Shown here: one piece after another, positions 18,301 through 28,090 of the stretch
Layout of the letters: each line of letters opens with the position of its first letter
Numbering within the stretch: position 1 is the stretch's first letter
Origin: Planomicrobium sp. YIM 101495
GTDB lineage: Bacteria > Bacillota > Bacilli > Bacillales_A > Planococcaceae
DNA length: 64,000 nucleotides
Direction of reading: 5' to 3'
Assembly: GCF_009707665.1 (NCBI RefSeq)
Contig: NZ_WLZW01000001.1
Span: forward strand, 1,240,001-1,304,000
Made by a program: the position numbers and the translations under genes
Notes under the pieces: model-generated
Databases searched by the model: none
What the model saw: the letters and a program-made list of their open reading frames with translations, nothing else
What the model was told of the DNA's origin: nothing

Positions 18301-19782
18301 TTATCGACTTTTGTTGAGATTTACGTGTGTAAAGGAGGGATTGAAACGCTCTCTGTCTTCCAACTGTTGATAATCCCGCTCCCCATATGCCTTCTTCATT
18401 TTTTTGAAATAAGCTTGAGCTTTCGACTTCAGTTCATCCAAATCAACACCTGGAATCTTTCTATCCTTCATGACGACGCGCCCATTTATAATGGACATCT
18501 TGACATCTCTCCCTGATCCACTCATGATCATCGTACGAATTGGATCATCCGTGATTCCCATATGATAGCCGTCCAAGTCGATGACAATCACATCCGCCTT
18601 CGCTCCAACCACCAGTCGCCCTAGGTCTTCCCTTCCTAAAAACTTCGCGCCACCGAGTGTAGCAGCTCGGTAGAAATCAGCGAATGAAGAACTTTGAAGC
18701 CGTTTTTCATGGAGGCGTGAAATCATACTGCCTGCCCGGATATTTTGAAAAATGTCAGGTGGGAATGTGTCTGTACCAATCGCGATATTGACGCCTGACT
18801 CCTTATATCTCGCAAAGGATTCCAAGCCGCTTCCACGTCGTCCCATAATGATCGGACAATGGATGACAGTCGTCTCTGTTTCATTGAGAATTGCGATATC
18901 ATCGCCCTCTCCCCCGTTTGCTTCGCTATATCCCGCGATGAAGTTCGCATGCGGAATCCCTGTCTGTGGCCCTAAAAAGCCAAGGCTATTCAAATATTGG
19001 AGTGGCGTGACACCATGCTTTTCGAGAAGGCTATGATATTCAAAACTGCCTTGGGCTGCGTGTAGTTTAATCGGCGCTCCCAGTTCCTCACTATAAGCTT
19101 TTGTCTTTCTCAAACTCTCCTCCGTCTGGCTCTCAATCCGCTCCGGTGCAAACATCCCTTTCACGAGCCCGTCATAAGCACCGTCAAACTCTTTGACAAA
19201 TTGGACCGCTTCCTCCAAGCCCACTCGTCCCGCTTCTTCATCCCACTGAACTTCAATCGTTCCGTCATCTTTCACAACACGCATGCCAAATTGATAGCTC
19301 GGGCCTAAGTAAATTCGCAGACCTAATTTTCCCGCATGTTTCGCAGCTGCTGCAGATTCAGCGTAAGTCTCTGCCCATTTTTTATAGAATACAGATGTAA
19401 TCGGCATCGCTGTCGTGACGCCATTCAGAATTAGCTGAGTGTATGCATAAAGTGATTTGAACGCTTCTTCCTCTTGTGTCATCGCTTCTTTTGAACTGTT
19501 TTTCATATAATCCTCTGACCACAATAAATTCTTCATTCGTTCCTCATCCGCTTCGATATGCAAAATGTCATGATCGATATCTCCAAGCGCATTCAAATCA
19601 ATGAATCCAGGACTAATCACTGCATTGCCACATTCGATTATTTCATCGACTACTCCATCATATTCGTTGCCGACATAAACAATCGATTGTTCTTCGTATA
19701 CCACTTCTCCATTTGTAAGTAACACGTGATCCTCTTCGTGATAACCGATTACATACTTCGCCTTTAATTTCGTCTTCACCAT
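18301..19782 (-). CDS. Amidohydrolase-superfamily protein lacking the first HxH pair
   Basis: 493 residues, ATG with AGGAGG upstream. It has the two-part amidohydrolase/chlorohydrolase fold: N-terminal beta sandwich, PGFID strand end, IKLHAAQG (His), GIPHANF (His), AIGTDTFPPD (Asp) and the closing GAKADVIVIDLDGYHMG. The canonical HxH after PGFID is replaced by LNALGDID, so two metal ligands of the usual set are absent. It may be a subfamily with a mononuclear metal site or altered chemistry. It is 99 bp upstream of the second binding-protein gene, same strand. Confidence 0.82.
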   Translation of the reverse strand: MVKTKLKAKYVIGYHEEDHVLLTNGEVVYEEQSIVYVGNEYDGVVDEIIECGNAVISPGFIDLNALGDIDHDILHIEADEERMKNLLWSEDYMKNSSKEAMTQEEEAFKSLYAYTQLILNGVTTAMPITSVFYKKWAETYAESAAAAKHAGKLGLRIYLGPSYQFGMRVVKDDGTIEVQWDEEAGRVGLEEAVQFVKEFDGAYDGLVKGMFAPERIESQTEESLRKTKAYSEELGAPIKLHAAQGSFEYHSLLEKHGVTPLQYLNSLGFLGPQTGIPHANFIAGYSEANGGEGDDIAILNETETTVIHCPIIMGRRGSGLESFARYKESGVNIAIGTDTFPPDIFQNIRAGSMISRLHEKRLQSSSFADFYRAATLGGAKFLGREDLGRLVVGAKADVIVIDLDGYHMGITDDPIRTMIMSGSGRDVKMSIINGRVVMKDRKIPGVDLDELKSKAQAYFKKMKKAYGERDYQQLEDRERFNPSFTHVNLNKSR

Positions 19783-19928
19783 ATTGCCTCCTCTAGTATG
19801 AAAAATTGATTATCACAATTATAAAGAAAATGTTGGCCTTTTAATTGCTTAAATAATACGACTTTTTAAACTATTTATACTTATTTTTTGAAGTCAAGTT
19901 TTGATGTATATCACTTCGGCGTCTATAA

Positions 19929-19968
19929 GAAAACGCCTTCTGCAATTGAATTGCAGAAGGCGTTTTTT
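19929..19968. terminator. Strong bidirectional terminator
   Basis: AACGCCTTCTGCAATT pairs with AATTGCAGAAGGCGTT, with T-runs on both sides. It ends the AGCS symporter gene (-) and isolates the amidohydrolase operon downstream. Confidence 0.9.
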
Positions 19969-20005
19969 CATTCTTTATACAAACGAACTTTCTAATCGCT
20001 CAACT

Positions 20006-21457
20006 TCACTTCTTCGGCTGCTGATACTCATTTTCCCAGAAATCCGCGTCTTTGATTCCTAATTTCACCGGATCAAAGACCGGGTCTTTCCCTTCGCGTT
20101 TTTGTTTCTCATAATCCCGCAGAATTTTAATCGCAGGCTTAGTCAAGAACAGAATCGCTACGAAGTTAAGCCATGCCATACTTCCCATTCCGAGATCGCC
20201 GAATGCCCAGGCAAGATCAGCAGAAGCAATGCTTCCATAGTAAATCATGCCGAGCAGAACGACTTTCAAAATATGGTTCGGCCATGCGCTTTTGATTTCG
20301 CGGTCTTTGCTTAAGAACACGAGACAAGTTTCCGCTTTGTAATAATAAGACATGACCGTTGTGAAACAAAAGAAAAACAGTGAAATGGCCAGGAACGCTG
20401 CGCCAAAGCCGGGCAGGACGGATTCCACTGCCAATTGCGTGTAAATGGACGGAACAGCCGCGCCATCGAGGTTGGATGTAATCGCTGCTCCCCCGTCCGG
20501 CTTCACATCGTACATGCCCGTCAAAAGAATCATGAAAGCAGTTGCCGTACAGATGACCAATGTATCGATGTAAACAGAGAAGGATTGCACTAATCCCTGT
20601 TTAGCAGGATGCGAGACTTCTGCTGCACCTGAGTCGAAAGTTTCGCTCCCGATACCCGCAGCGTTGGAGAAAGCTCCACGCTGTACACCCCATGCAATCG
20701 CAGAGCCTACAATCCCGCCGAAAGCGGCGTCAGTGCCAATTGCACTCCCGACAATCAAGGAAAAGAGCGCTGGTATATCAGTGACATTGAATAAAAGGAT
20801 GATCAAGCACATGCCGATATAAATGAATGCCATGACCGGCACGACAATTTCAGCCGCTTTCGCGATCCGTTTGACTCCACCGAAAATGATGATCCCGAGA
20901 ATCACCATCAGTAAAACACCTGTGATGACCGGGTCAATGCCGAATGCATTTTCAACGGATATCGCAATCGTATTGGCTTGCAGGCTTGGCCACAGTATCC
21001 CCATGACAATCAAGGTAATAATGGCAAAGAGAATGGCAAACCATTTCATCTTAAGTCCTTTTTCGATGTAATAAGGGACACCACCACGATATTCTCCGTC
21101 AATCTTACTTTTATAAACTTGCGTCAATGTAATTTCGATGAACGATGTGGCCCCGCCAAATATGGCCATGACCCACATCCAAAAGACGGCTCCAGGGCCA
21201 CCGAAAGCGATGGCGGTCGCAACCCCCGCGATATTCCCCGTACCGACACGGCTTCCAAGCGACATTGAAAATGCCTAGAAAGAAGAAACACCTGCTCGCG
21301 AAGTACCGCCCTTAAAGGTCAAATTGAACATATCCTTAAACATGCGCACTTGCACAAAACGAGTAAAAATCGAATAAAATAACCCGATCAATAAAAACGC
21401 ATAAACCAATGCAGAACTCCAAACAATGTCATTCAGCCAACCTACTATATCTTCCAT
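20006..21457 (-). pseudogene. AGCS sodium:alanine/glycine symporter with in-frame amber codon
   Basis: Reading from ATG 21457 (GGGGGAGG upstream), the frame gives 60 residues ending RAGVSSF, then TAG at 21277-21275, then continues in the same frame with AFSMSLGSRVGTGNIAGVA to TGA 20008-20006, over 480 residues in all. In AGCS proteins this point normally reads SSFQALAMSLGSR or similar, so TAG replaces the Gln codon CAG by one C-to-T change. The rest is intact, with about ten membrane spans. Either a very recent pseudogene, a sequencing error, or a suppressed stop. No ribosome site precedes the internal ATG 21265. Confidence 0.85.
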
Positions 21458-21919
21458 GCAGCCTCCCCCTAATACTTCCTGCTGTGCTTCAGATGAATTT
21501 TTTCAGAAGTATTATTCGTTTTTTAGTATGTTCCATTCTCCTTGTTGATGATGATCATTCGTATGTAATCAAACTGCTTGCCATGCCGCAGTTTCCAACG
21601 CGCCCCTATTCCTTGAGTCGTAAAACGGTTGACTCCCGATTTAACTTCTTGCCCAATCCTTGTATACCCTAAAAAAATCATTAAATGATTTAAAAACCTA
21701 GGATGTAGTATAGTATTCCTTAAATAAGACCCTCCTTTTCTTCACAGGGAGAAGATTGTCGATATTTTTTCAGAATACTATATTTATTGTAACATATATG
21801 TAAAAGTGGCTTTAAAATTGTGTACTAGACATCTCATGTTTAGTGTCTGAGTACCCTTTCCCCCTCCAAAAAGCGGTATAATAGAAGTATATGATCGATA
21901 CTTCAGGAGGCGAAAACGG
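21458..21919. promoter_or_regulatory. Divergent intergenic region, AGCS gene / FAD oxidase
   Basis: 462 bp with no supportable gene. A TATAAT -10 (21877-21882) lies 38 nt before the FAD-oxidase start, with a poor -35. An AT-rich stretch lies around 21770-21800. No riboswitch or clear operator was recognised. Confidence 0.4.
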
Positions 21920-23284
21920 ATGTTGAAAAGTTTTGCAGAATTGTGTTTGGCTACATTCAAGAAAGATCAGCTGAGCAGCAGTGAGAGTGAGTTGTACCGC
22001 CATAGTCACGATGAATCGCACCATGCGGGTGTTGAACCGGATTATGTCTTTTTCCCAGAAAGTACAGAAGACGTCCGGAAGATGACTGAGATCGCGACGC
22101 AGTTCGAGATTTCGATGACGGCTTTCGGAGTAGGCTCTGGTCTTGAAGGACAAGCGATTCCTCTTCAAAAAGGGGTGTCTATCAACTTCGAGCGGATGAA
22201 CAAAGTAATCGAATTCTCACCAGAAGATATGTTGATTACTGTTCAGCCAGGCATCACACGGCTTGAACTAAACAGCGTCGTTAATAAACACGGTCTATAC
22301 TTCCCAATCGACCCTGGTGCAGACGCAACAATCGGTGGAATGGTCGCAACGAATGCCAGCGGAACGACGGCAGTGCGCTACGGATCGATGCGTGACCAGT
22401 TGCTTGATTTAGAAGTTGTGCTTGCGAACGGCACGGTCTTACATACAGGAACGAAAGCAAAGAAATCTTCATCTGGGCTTCATTTAACGGGCCTTTTCGC
22501 CGGCTCTGAGGGGACACTCGGATTCATCACGGAAGTCTCCTTGAAATTGCACGGCATTCCGGAACACTCGATTGCTGCAACATGCACGTTCGCGGATCCA
22601 AAGCTTTGTGCGGAAGCAGCGAATATCATCTTGATGAGCGGCATCCCTGTCTTGCGCATTGAATTCGTGGATGCGCTGAGCATCAAGCAAGTGAATCAAT
22701 ACGGCAATTATACGATTCCAGAGGAGCACTCCCTGTTCATCGAATTTGCTGGTATGCAAAAAGCGGTCGAAGAAGAGGTCCTTCTTGCAGAAAGCTTGCT
22801 GGAAGAAATGGGCTCCAAACGCTGGAAAGTTGCGACCGAGTCGACGGAACGCGCACAGCTATGGAAAGCACGCCACGAAATGTCGTATGCATTCCGACAT
22901 AACAAAGGAACACAAGTAACAGACGGTGATGTCTGTGTTCCGATTTCCAAGCTTCCCATCCTTGTTGAGTACGCACGTGAATTGATCAATGAGAGCGGAT
23001 TGCAAGGTGGCATCCTCGGACATATTGGAGATGGAAACTTCCACACACTAATCATGTTCGATCCGACGAGCACGGATGAATTCCAAAAAGCCGAAACCAT
23101 CAACTCAAAACTGGCCGAGAAAGCGATTGAATTCGGCGGTACTTGTACTGGTGAACACGGCGTCGGAATCGGCAAGAAGAAATACCAGTTGAAAGAACAC
23201 GGCGAAGCACTCGCAATCATGAAGAGTGTAAAGCAACTGTTCGATCCGAAAAACTTGATGAATCCTCAAAAGATTTTCGATTGA
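21920..23284 (+). CDS. FAD-linked oxidase, GlcD/D-lactate dehydrogenase type
   Basis: 454 residues, ATG with CAGGAGG upstream. The FAD-binding PCMH domain occupies about 35-215 (PDYVFFPESTEDV, GSGLEGQAIPL, DPGADATIGGMVATNASGT, RYGSMRDQ), followed by the FAD-oxidase C-terminal domain (GHIGDGNFH with metal/substrate histidines, TGEHGVGIGK). The family oxidises D-lactate, glycolate or other 2-hydroxy acids, passing electrons to the quinone pool or an Fe-S partner. It stands alone and faces a 2-oxo-acid aldolase operon, fitting hydroxy-acid catabolism. Confidence 0.92.
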   Translation: MLKSFAELCLATFKKDQLSSSESELYRHSHDESHHAGVEPDYVFFPESTEDVRKMTEIATQFEISMTAFGVGSGLEGQAIPLQKGVSINFERMNKVIEFSPEDMLITVQPGITRLELNSVVNKHGLYFPIDPGADATIGGMVATNASGTTAVRYGSMRDQLLDLEVVLANGTVLHTGTKAKKSSSGLHLTGLFAGSEGTLGFITEVSLKLHGIPEHSIAATCTFADPKLCAEAANIILMSGIPVLRIEFVDALSIKQVNQYGNYTIPEEHSLFIEFAGMQKAVEEEVLLAESLLEEMGSKRWKVATESTERAQLWKARHEMSYAFRHNKGTQVTDGDVCVPISKLPILVEYARELINESGLQGGILGHIGDGNFHTLIMFDPTSTDEFQKAETINSKLAEKAIEFGGTCTGEHGVGIGKKKYQLKEHGEALAIMKSVKQLFDPKNLMNPQKIFD

Positions 23285-23311
23285 ATAGCTAGAGTCTAAA
23301 ACACTCCAAAC

Positions 23312-23363
23312 AAACGAAAAACCTTCCAAAAGCAGCGGCTGCTTCTGGAAGGTTTTTCGTTTT
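23312..23363. terminator. Long bidirectional terminator
   Basis: AAACGAAAAACCTTCCA pairs with TGGAAGGTTTTTCGTTT around an inner AGCAGC/GCTGCT stem. It is shared by the convergent FAD oxidase and aldolase genes and reaches the aldolase stop codon. Confidence 0.9.
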
Positions 23364-24270
23364 ATTTCCCTAATAGATCGAGCTGTTTCATAAGCGCTTC
23401 GATTTTGCCAATTTGCTCTTCGTTAATGGAACGAGAAGGTGGCAAGACCGTCGTAGAAATATCAATTCCACGTAATTTCACCGCTTCTTTTACAATACTC
23501 AAGAAAGGTGTTTCCAACTCGTAAAGTGAAGGCATCAACGCTAACTTCTTGTGTTGTTCAACGGCTGCTTTGTAGTCGCCTTCTTTGTACGCCTTGTACA
23601 CACCGACCGCTAACTGCGGTGCGAAGTTCGAGCTCCCCGGAATGGCGCCGTCCCCGCCAGTAATCAATGTATTCAACAAGTGATCGTCAAACCCGGCAAG
23701 TACCGAAAAATGTGGATGCTTACTTTTGACGTTCTGCACCATCTTGCGAATATGTGCAGTGCTATCGATCGTTTCTTTGATCCCTACGATATTCGAGTGT
23801 GCATCTGCCAGTCGCAGTACAAGCTCAGGAGATAGATCCTGCCCCGTCAATGTCGGGAAGTTGTACAAGATGATCGGACCTTTCACTGCCTCAGCGATTT
23901 CATGGTAGTGCAAGTACAAATTCTCTTCCGACAATCCCCAGTAATAAGGGTTGATGATCACTACGCCGTCCGCTCCGTGTTCTTCAGCGTGGTGGCTCAG
24001 TTCGATGACTTCCTGTGTACTTGTTCCACCTGTCCCGATTAATACAGGCAAGCGTTTGTCCACATAGCGGATCGCAAATTCTGCGACTTGCTTACGCTGA
24101 GCAACGCTCATCTGGCTGAACTCTCCCCCGCTCCCAAGGAAGAAGAGACCGTCGACACCTTCATCGATCAAAAAGTCGATGAGTCTCCCCATTCCTGCTT
24201 CATCCAAATTGTACGATTCATCGAAAATTGTTGATACCGGTGGAATAATCCCTTTAAATTTTACGCTCAT
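23362..24270 (-). CDS. DapA/NanA-family 2-oxo-acid aldolase or synthase
   Basis: 302 residues, ATG with TGGAGGTG upstream. Class I aldolase barrel: GLFFLGSGGEFSQM (the GxxGE loop), IILYNFPTLTG (catalytic Tyr) and NIVGIKETIDS (Schiff-base Lys). The family includes dihydrodipicolinate synthase and 2-keto-3-deoxy-sugar-acid aldolases. Here, last in an operon of three dehydrogenases under a GntR regulator, a catabolic pyruvate-yielding aldolase is more likely than lysine synthesis. Substrate unassigned. Confidence 0.88.
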   Translation of the reverse strand: MSVKFKGIIPPVSTIFDESYNLDEAGMGRLIDFLIDEGVDGLFFLGSGGEFSQMSVAQRKQVAEFAIRYVDKRLPVLIGTGGTSTQEVIELSHHAEEHGADGVVIINPYYWGLSEENLYLHYHEIAEAVKGPIILYNFPTLTGQDLSPELVLRLADAHSNIVGIKETIDSTAHIRKMVQNVKSKHPHFSVLAGFDDHLLNTLITGGDGAIPGSSNFAPQLAVGVYKAYKEGDYKAAVEQHKKLALMPSLYELETPFLSIVKEAVKLRGIDISTTVLPPSRSINEEQIGKIEALMKQLDLLGK

Positions 24271-24318
24271 TTGTCAGCACCTCCATTTCAATCGAATGGT
24301 CTTATTAATACATCTCTC

Positions 24319-25524
24319 TTATAGCGCTTTATACAGAAGTTCTTTCAAGTTGTCGACTGTCGAGACACGCGGGTTGTTTCGGATCAATCGATCGATCGTC
24401 AACGTCGTCTTCGCAATGTGTTCGATGTTTTCTTCTTTGATGCCGATTTCGCTTAGCTTCGTCGGCAATCCAATTTTCTTCAACAGCCCCAACACAGCTT
24501 GTGAAGCAGCCGTAGCCGCCTCTTCTTTAGAAAGTTCAGCCGTATTCACATCGAATAGCTGAGCAATCTTCTCCATTTTATCCAGTTGAACGGATGCGTT
24601 GAAGTCCATTACGTAAGGCATTAAGAGCCCTGTCACTTCACCGTGCGGAGATTTTACTAGGCCTCCAATTGGATACGCAAGTGCGTGAGCAGCTGCATTT
24701 CCTGCGTTCGAGAATGCCATTCCCGCGAGCAAGCTAGCAAGCATCATGTTTGAGCGAGCTTCCAAGTTGCTTCCTTGCTGGACTGCGAGTACAAGGTTGT
24801 CCGCAACCAATTCGATTGCTTGGACAGCAAGTGCATCCGCAATCGGAATTGCTCCTTGAAACACGAGCTCTCCTTCTGCTTGGATATAAGCATACGGCTT
24901 AGCTGTATACGATTCGATCGCATGGGACAAAGCATCAATCCCTGAGCATGCCGTAACGTACGCAGGCAATCCAACTGTCAGTTCAGGATCTAGCAATGCA
25001 ACAAGTGGGCGCAAGTGGTTATCTGAGATACCGAGCTTCAAGTTGTTCGCAACGTCCGTCACAACCGCAACAGAAGTTACTTCTGAGCCTGTCCCTGCTG
25101 TTGTAGGGATCGCGATGAGCGGTGTTACCGGTCCTGGCACTTGGCTCTCTCCGCTTGCATAGTCCATCGGGTGACCGCCGTGTGCAGTTAACAATGCGAC
25201 AAGTTTCGCCATGTCGATGCTGCTCCCGCCGCCAAGGCCGATGATTGCATCTGTATCCATCTGCTCCTTCGCGAACTCGTAACACTCTACCGCCGAGTCT
25301 ACAGGTGGTTCTGGAACGACTTGGTCATAGACGACTACTTTATAGCCTGCTTCCGCTAGCATATCCGTAATGCGATCGACAATCCCTGCTTGTTTGATTC
25401 CTGGATCGGTGATCAACAAGACGTTCTTCGCTTTCAATTGCTGAAGTACTTTATCTAATTTCTGGATGGAGCCATTCCCGAATACAATTTTCTGTGTAGA
25501 TAAGAATTCCCAAGTATTCCTCAT
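24319..25524 (-). CDS. Iron-containing alcohol dehydrogenase
   Basis: 401 residues from ATG 25524 (AGAGGA about 10 nt upstream; a GTG three codons earlier is too close to that site). Group III ADH: NAD-binding GLGGGSSIDMAKLVA, PTTAGTGSEVT, and metal-ligand histidines in ALSHAIESYT, NAAAHALAYPIGG and SPHGEVTGLLMPYV. Length and motifs are normal for lactaldehyde, 1,3-propanediol or 4-hydroxybutyrate dehydrogenases. It lies between the aldolase and aldehyde dehydrogenase genes and probably interconverts an alcohol and its aldehyde in the same pathway. Confidence 0.92.
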   Translation of the reverse strand: MRNTWEFLSTQKIVFGNGSIQKLDKVLQQLKAKNVLLITDPGIKQAGIVDRITDMLAEAGYKVVVYDQVVPEPPVDSAVECYEFAKEQMDTDAIIGLGGGSSIDMAKLVALLTAHGGHPMDYASGESQVPGPVTPLIAIPTTAGTGSEVTSVAVVTDVANNLKLGISDNHLRPLVALLDPELTVGLPAYVTACSGIDALSHAIESYTAKPYAYIQAEGELVFQGAIPIADALAVQAIELVADNLVLAVQQGSNLEARSNMMLASLLAGMAFSNAGNAAAHALAYPIGGLVKSPHGEVTGLLMPYVMDFNASVQLDKMEKIAQLFDVNTAELSKEEAATAASQAVLGLLKKIGLPTKLSEIGIKEENIEHIAKTTLTIDRLIRNNPRVSTVDNLKELLYKAL

Positions 25525-25547
25525 ATTTTCCACGTCCTCTTCACGGA

Positions 25548-26966
25548 TTATAAATCGATTACTACCAATCGTTCGTCAGTCATTTCTTCGACTGCATAAT
25601 GCGGACCTTCCTTGCCTACGCCGCTGTCTTTCACTCCGCCGTAAGGCATGACATCCGTCCGGTAAGTCGAAACGTTGTTGATGATGACGCCGCCGAATTG
25701 CAGTTCCTGTGCGGCGCGCATCGCTAGACCGATATTTGAAGTGAAGAGTCCGACTTGCAGACCCATGTTAGAATCATTCGCTTGTGCGAAAGCTTCGTCG
25801 ATATCGTTGTAGATCAAGATGCTGATAACTGGTGCGAATACTTCTTCACAAACGACTTTCATCGTGCTTGTTACGTTCGTCAAAACAGTCGGCTGTAGAA
25901 CCGAACCTTCTCGCTTGCCACCAACTGCGATTTTCGCACCTTGTTCGACCGCTTCCTGAATCCATTGGTCTGCACGTTTTGCTTCAGACTCGCTGATCAT
26001 CGGTCCGACATCCGTTGAAGGGTCTTCCGGGTTTCCGACTTTCAAACTTTCAGTAGTGCTGACTACTTTTTCGATGAACTTTTCTGCGATGTCTTCGTGG
26101 ACATAAATGCGCTGAACGGAAATACATGCTTGCCCAGCATTCGAGAAACCGCGCGTCGCGCAAAGCTCTGCAGCCTGCTCCACATCTGGTGCATCTTTAT
26201 GGACGATGTTCGGAGAGTTATTCCCGAGCTCCAATGCCACTTTACGGATTCCAGTTTTGCTCTTCAAGTGTTTCCCTATAGCAGGGCTTCCAGTGAACGT
26301 GTACATATTGATTCGCTCGTCTTCAAGCAAGTACTCGCCCGTTTCGCTTCCTGATCCATTCACTAGGTTCAAGAATCCTGCTGGCAGGCCAGCTTCTGTC
26401 AAAATGTCGACCATCTTACATGCGATGATCGGCGTCACTTTCGTCGGCTTCAATACAACTGTGTTACCTGCCGCAATTGCTGGTCCGATTTTATGTGCAG
26501 TCAAGTTGAACGGGAAGTTGAACGGCGTGATTGCTGCTACGACACCAACCGGGACACGGACAGTGAATGCGATTTTATTTTCACCACCGCCCAAGTTCAA
26601 CGGAATCCCTTTACCGACGATTCGTTTCGCTTCCTCAGCAGATGCGATGAACGTCTGGATGCCGCGGTCAATCTCAGCTGCTGCATCTTTCATCACTTTC
26701 CCAGCTTCATAAACAAGGATGTTCGCCAACTCTTCACGGCGCTCCTTGAAGAGTTCTGCTGCTTTCATTAAGATGTTGTAACGCTCGACTTCACTTAGTT
26801 TCTTCGTCTTGAACGTCGTTTCAGCGTTCTCGATCGCTCTAGAGACCATTGCCCGGTCCGCTTTTCCGATCCGTGCAAACTCTTCACCAGAGTATTTGTG
26901 GTAGACAGGAATCCATTCTTCGCTTTGAATCCATTCTCCGTTAATATAATGTCCGTAAGTTTCCAT
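25548..26966 (-). CDS. NAD(P)-dependent aldehyde dehydrogenase
   Basis: 472 residues, ATG with AAGGAGG upstream. ALDH landmarks: TPFNFPFNLTAHKIGPAIAA, FTGSPAIGKHL, VALELGNNSPNIV (catalytic Glu) and FSNAGQACISVQRIYV (catalytic Cys). It is in the range of succinate-semialdehyde, lactaldehyde and glycolaldehyde dehydrogenases. With the adjacent alcohol dehydrogenase it would oxidise a primary alcohol to an acid. Complete, no missing catalytic residue. Confidence 0.93.
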   Translation of the reverse strand: METYGHYINGEWIQSEEWIPVYHKYSGEEFARIGKADRAMVSRAIENAETTFKTKKLSEVERYNILMKAAELFKERREELANILVYEAGKVMKDAAAEIDRGIQTFIASAEEAKRIVGKGIPLNLGGGENKIAFTVRVPVGVVAAITPFNFPFNLTAHKIGPAIAAGNTVVLKPTKVTPIIACKMVDILTEAGLPAGFLNLVNGSGSETGEYLLEDERINMYTFTGSPAIGKHLKSKTGIRKVALELGNNSPNIVHKDAPDVEQAAELCATRGFSNAGQACISVQRIYVHEDIAEKFIEKVVSTTESLKVGNPEDPSTDVGPMISESEAKRADQWIQEAVEQGAKIAVGGKREGSVLQPTVLTNVTSTMKVVCEEVFAPVISILIYNDIDEAFAQANDSNMGLQVGLFTSNIGLAMRAAQELQFGGVIINNVSTYRTDVMPYGGVKDSGVGKEGPHYAVEEMTDERLVVIDL

Positions 26967-26998
26967 TTCTAATTCCTCCTTGTATTCAATTCATATTT

Positions 26999-28048
26999 TC
27001 AATCGGCAAAAGGATCGTAATTGTGATAACGGTCGTGGTGAATTGCATCCGAAACGAGATACTCATAAATCTCATCTACGATTTCGATACCGTTCTCTTC
27101 ACTTGCCAGCGCTCTCGCTTCGCTTCCTTGACCTGGGTATTGGACGCTTTCATAGCCTGGTGCCGGCTTCATGTTGTTCATGTCCGCCATCGTCTGCTCG
27201 ATGTTCGCCTTGAATGTCTCGAGATCTGAGTAGAACGCCGGGTTGATGACGATATGCAATTGGCCGAGGTTTCTGTCCTGCGTCAAATCACCGTAAAGTG
27301 GACTGACTTGGTTTCCAAAAGGAAGGCCGAGAAGAACACCGGAAAGGATATCGACCATCATCGCCAGGCCGAAACCTTTAGCTCCAGCAATCGGCAATAG
27401 ACCTCCAACTTTGAACGGATCCCTCGTTGGGTTCCCTTCGTTATCCACTGCCCATGTATCGGGAATCATTTCGTTCTTCGAGCGGGCCTCTAAGATCCTG
27501 CCCCAAGCTTTCACCGTCGTCGCCATATCGAATGTAATCATCTTGCCATTCTTTCCAGGTGCTGCGAACGCAATCGGATTCGTGCCGTAATAAGCTTCCG
27601 ATCCACCGAATGGGACTGCCATCGGATCCGCCTGACACACTGAGATTCCAATCAGATCTTCACGAGCTGCTTGCTGGACGAAATATGCAAGTGCCCCGCT
27701 ATGGGAGATTTGGCGTACCCCTACAATTGCTACACCATTCGTCTTCGCCATTTGAATCGCTTCATCCATCGCCTGCTTTGCAGCAACATGTCCCGTCGCA
27801 TTATCTCCGTGGAACACGGCTGTACTTGGTCCGGTCTTTTCAAATTTGAAATTCGGGTTGGCATTGATGCCGCCTTTAACGATTCGTTCCGCATAATATT
27901 CCACGCGGATTGCACCGTGTGAATGCGCACCTTTCGCATCAGCGAATGCCAGCACATCTGCAACGACTGATGCGTGCTCCCCGCTCAGTCCGGCTTTTGT
28001 CAGTTTCGCTTGGATCAAATTCATCAGTTCATCTTTTGTGACGTTCAA
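26999..28048 (-). CDS. Ldh-family (malate/L-lactate/sulfolactate type) dehydrogenase
   Basis: 349 residues, TTG start with GGAGGGG upstream. Unusual-fold NAD(P) oxidoreductase: AHSHGAIRVEYYAERI, catalytic ISHSGALAYFVQQAA, GTNPIAFAAPGK, ITFDMATT and PIAGAKGFGLAMMVDIL. Members act on L-malate, (R)-sulfolactate, ureidoglycolate or 2,3-diketogulonate. First enzyme gene after the GntR regulator. The substrate is probably a 2-hydroxy acid. Confidence 0.9.
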   Translation of the reverse strand: MNVTKDELMNLIQAKLTKAGLSGEHASVVADVLAFADAKGAHSHGAIRVEYYAERIVKGGINANPNFKFEKTGPSTAVFHGDNATGHVAAKQAMDEAIQMAKTNGVAIVGVRQISHSGALAYFVQQAAREDLIGISVCQADPMAVPFGGSEAYYGTNPIAFAAPGKNGKMITFDMATTVKAWGRILEARSKNEMIPDTWAVDNEGNPTRDPFKVGGLLPIAGAKGFGLAMMVDILSGVLLGLPFGNQVSPLYGDLTQDRNLGQLHIVINPAFYSDLETFKANIEQTMADMNNMKPAPGYESVQYPGQGSEARALASEENGIEIVDEIYEYLVSDAIHHDRYHNYDPFAD

Positions 28049-28090
28049 ATCTGTCCCCTCCTGCTTCTTGTTTACTCACTTAGCCGCTTA

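Noticed and set aside
23362..24270. Annotating this gene as dapA (lysine biosynthesis)
   Set aside because: Its GSGGE loop and catabolic operon context fit a 2-oxo-acid aldolase better than dihydrodipicolinate synthase.
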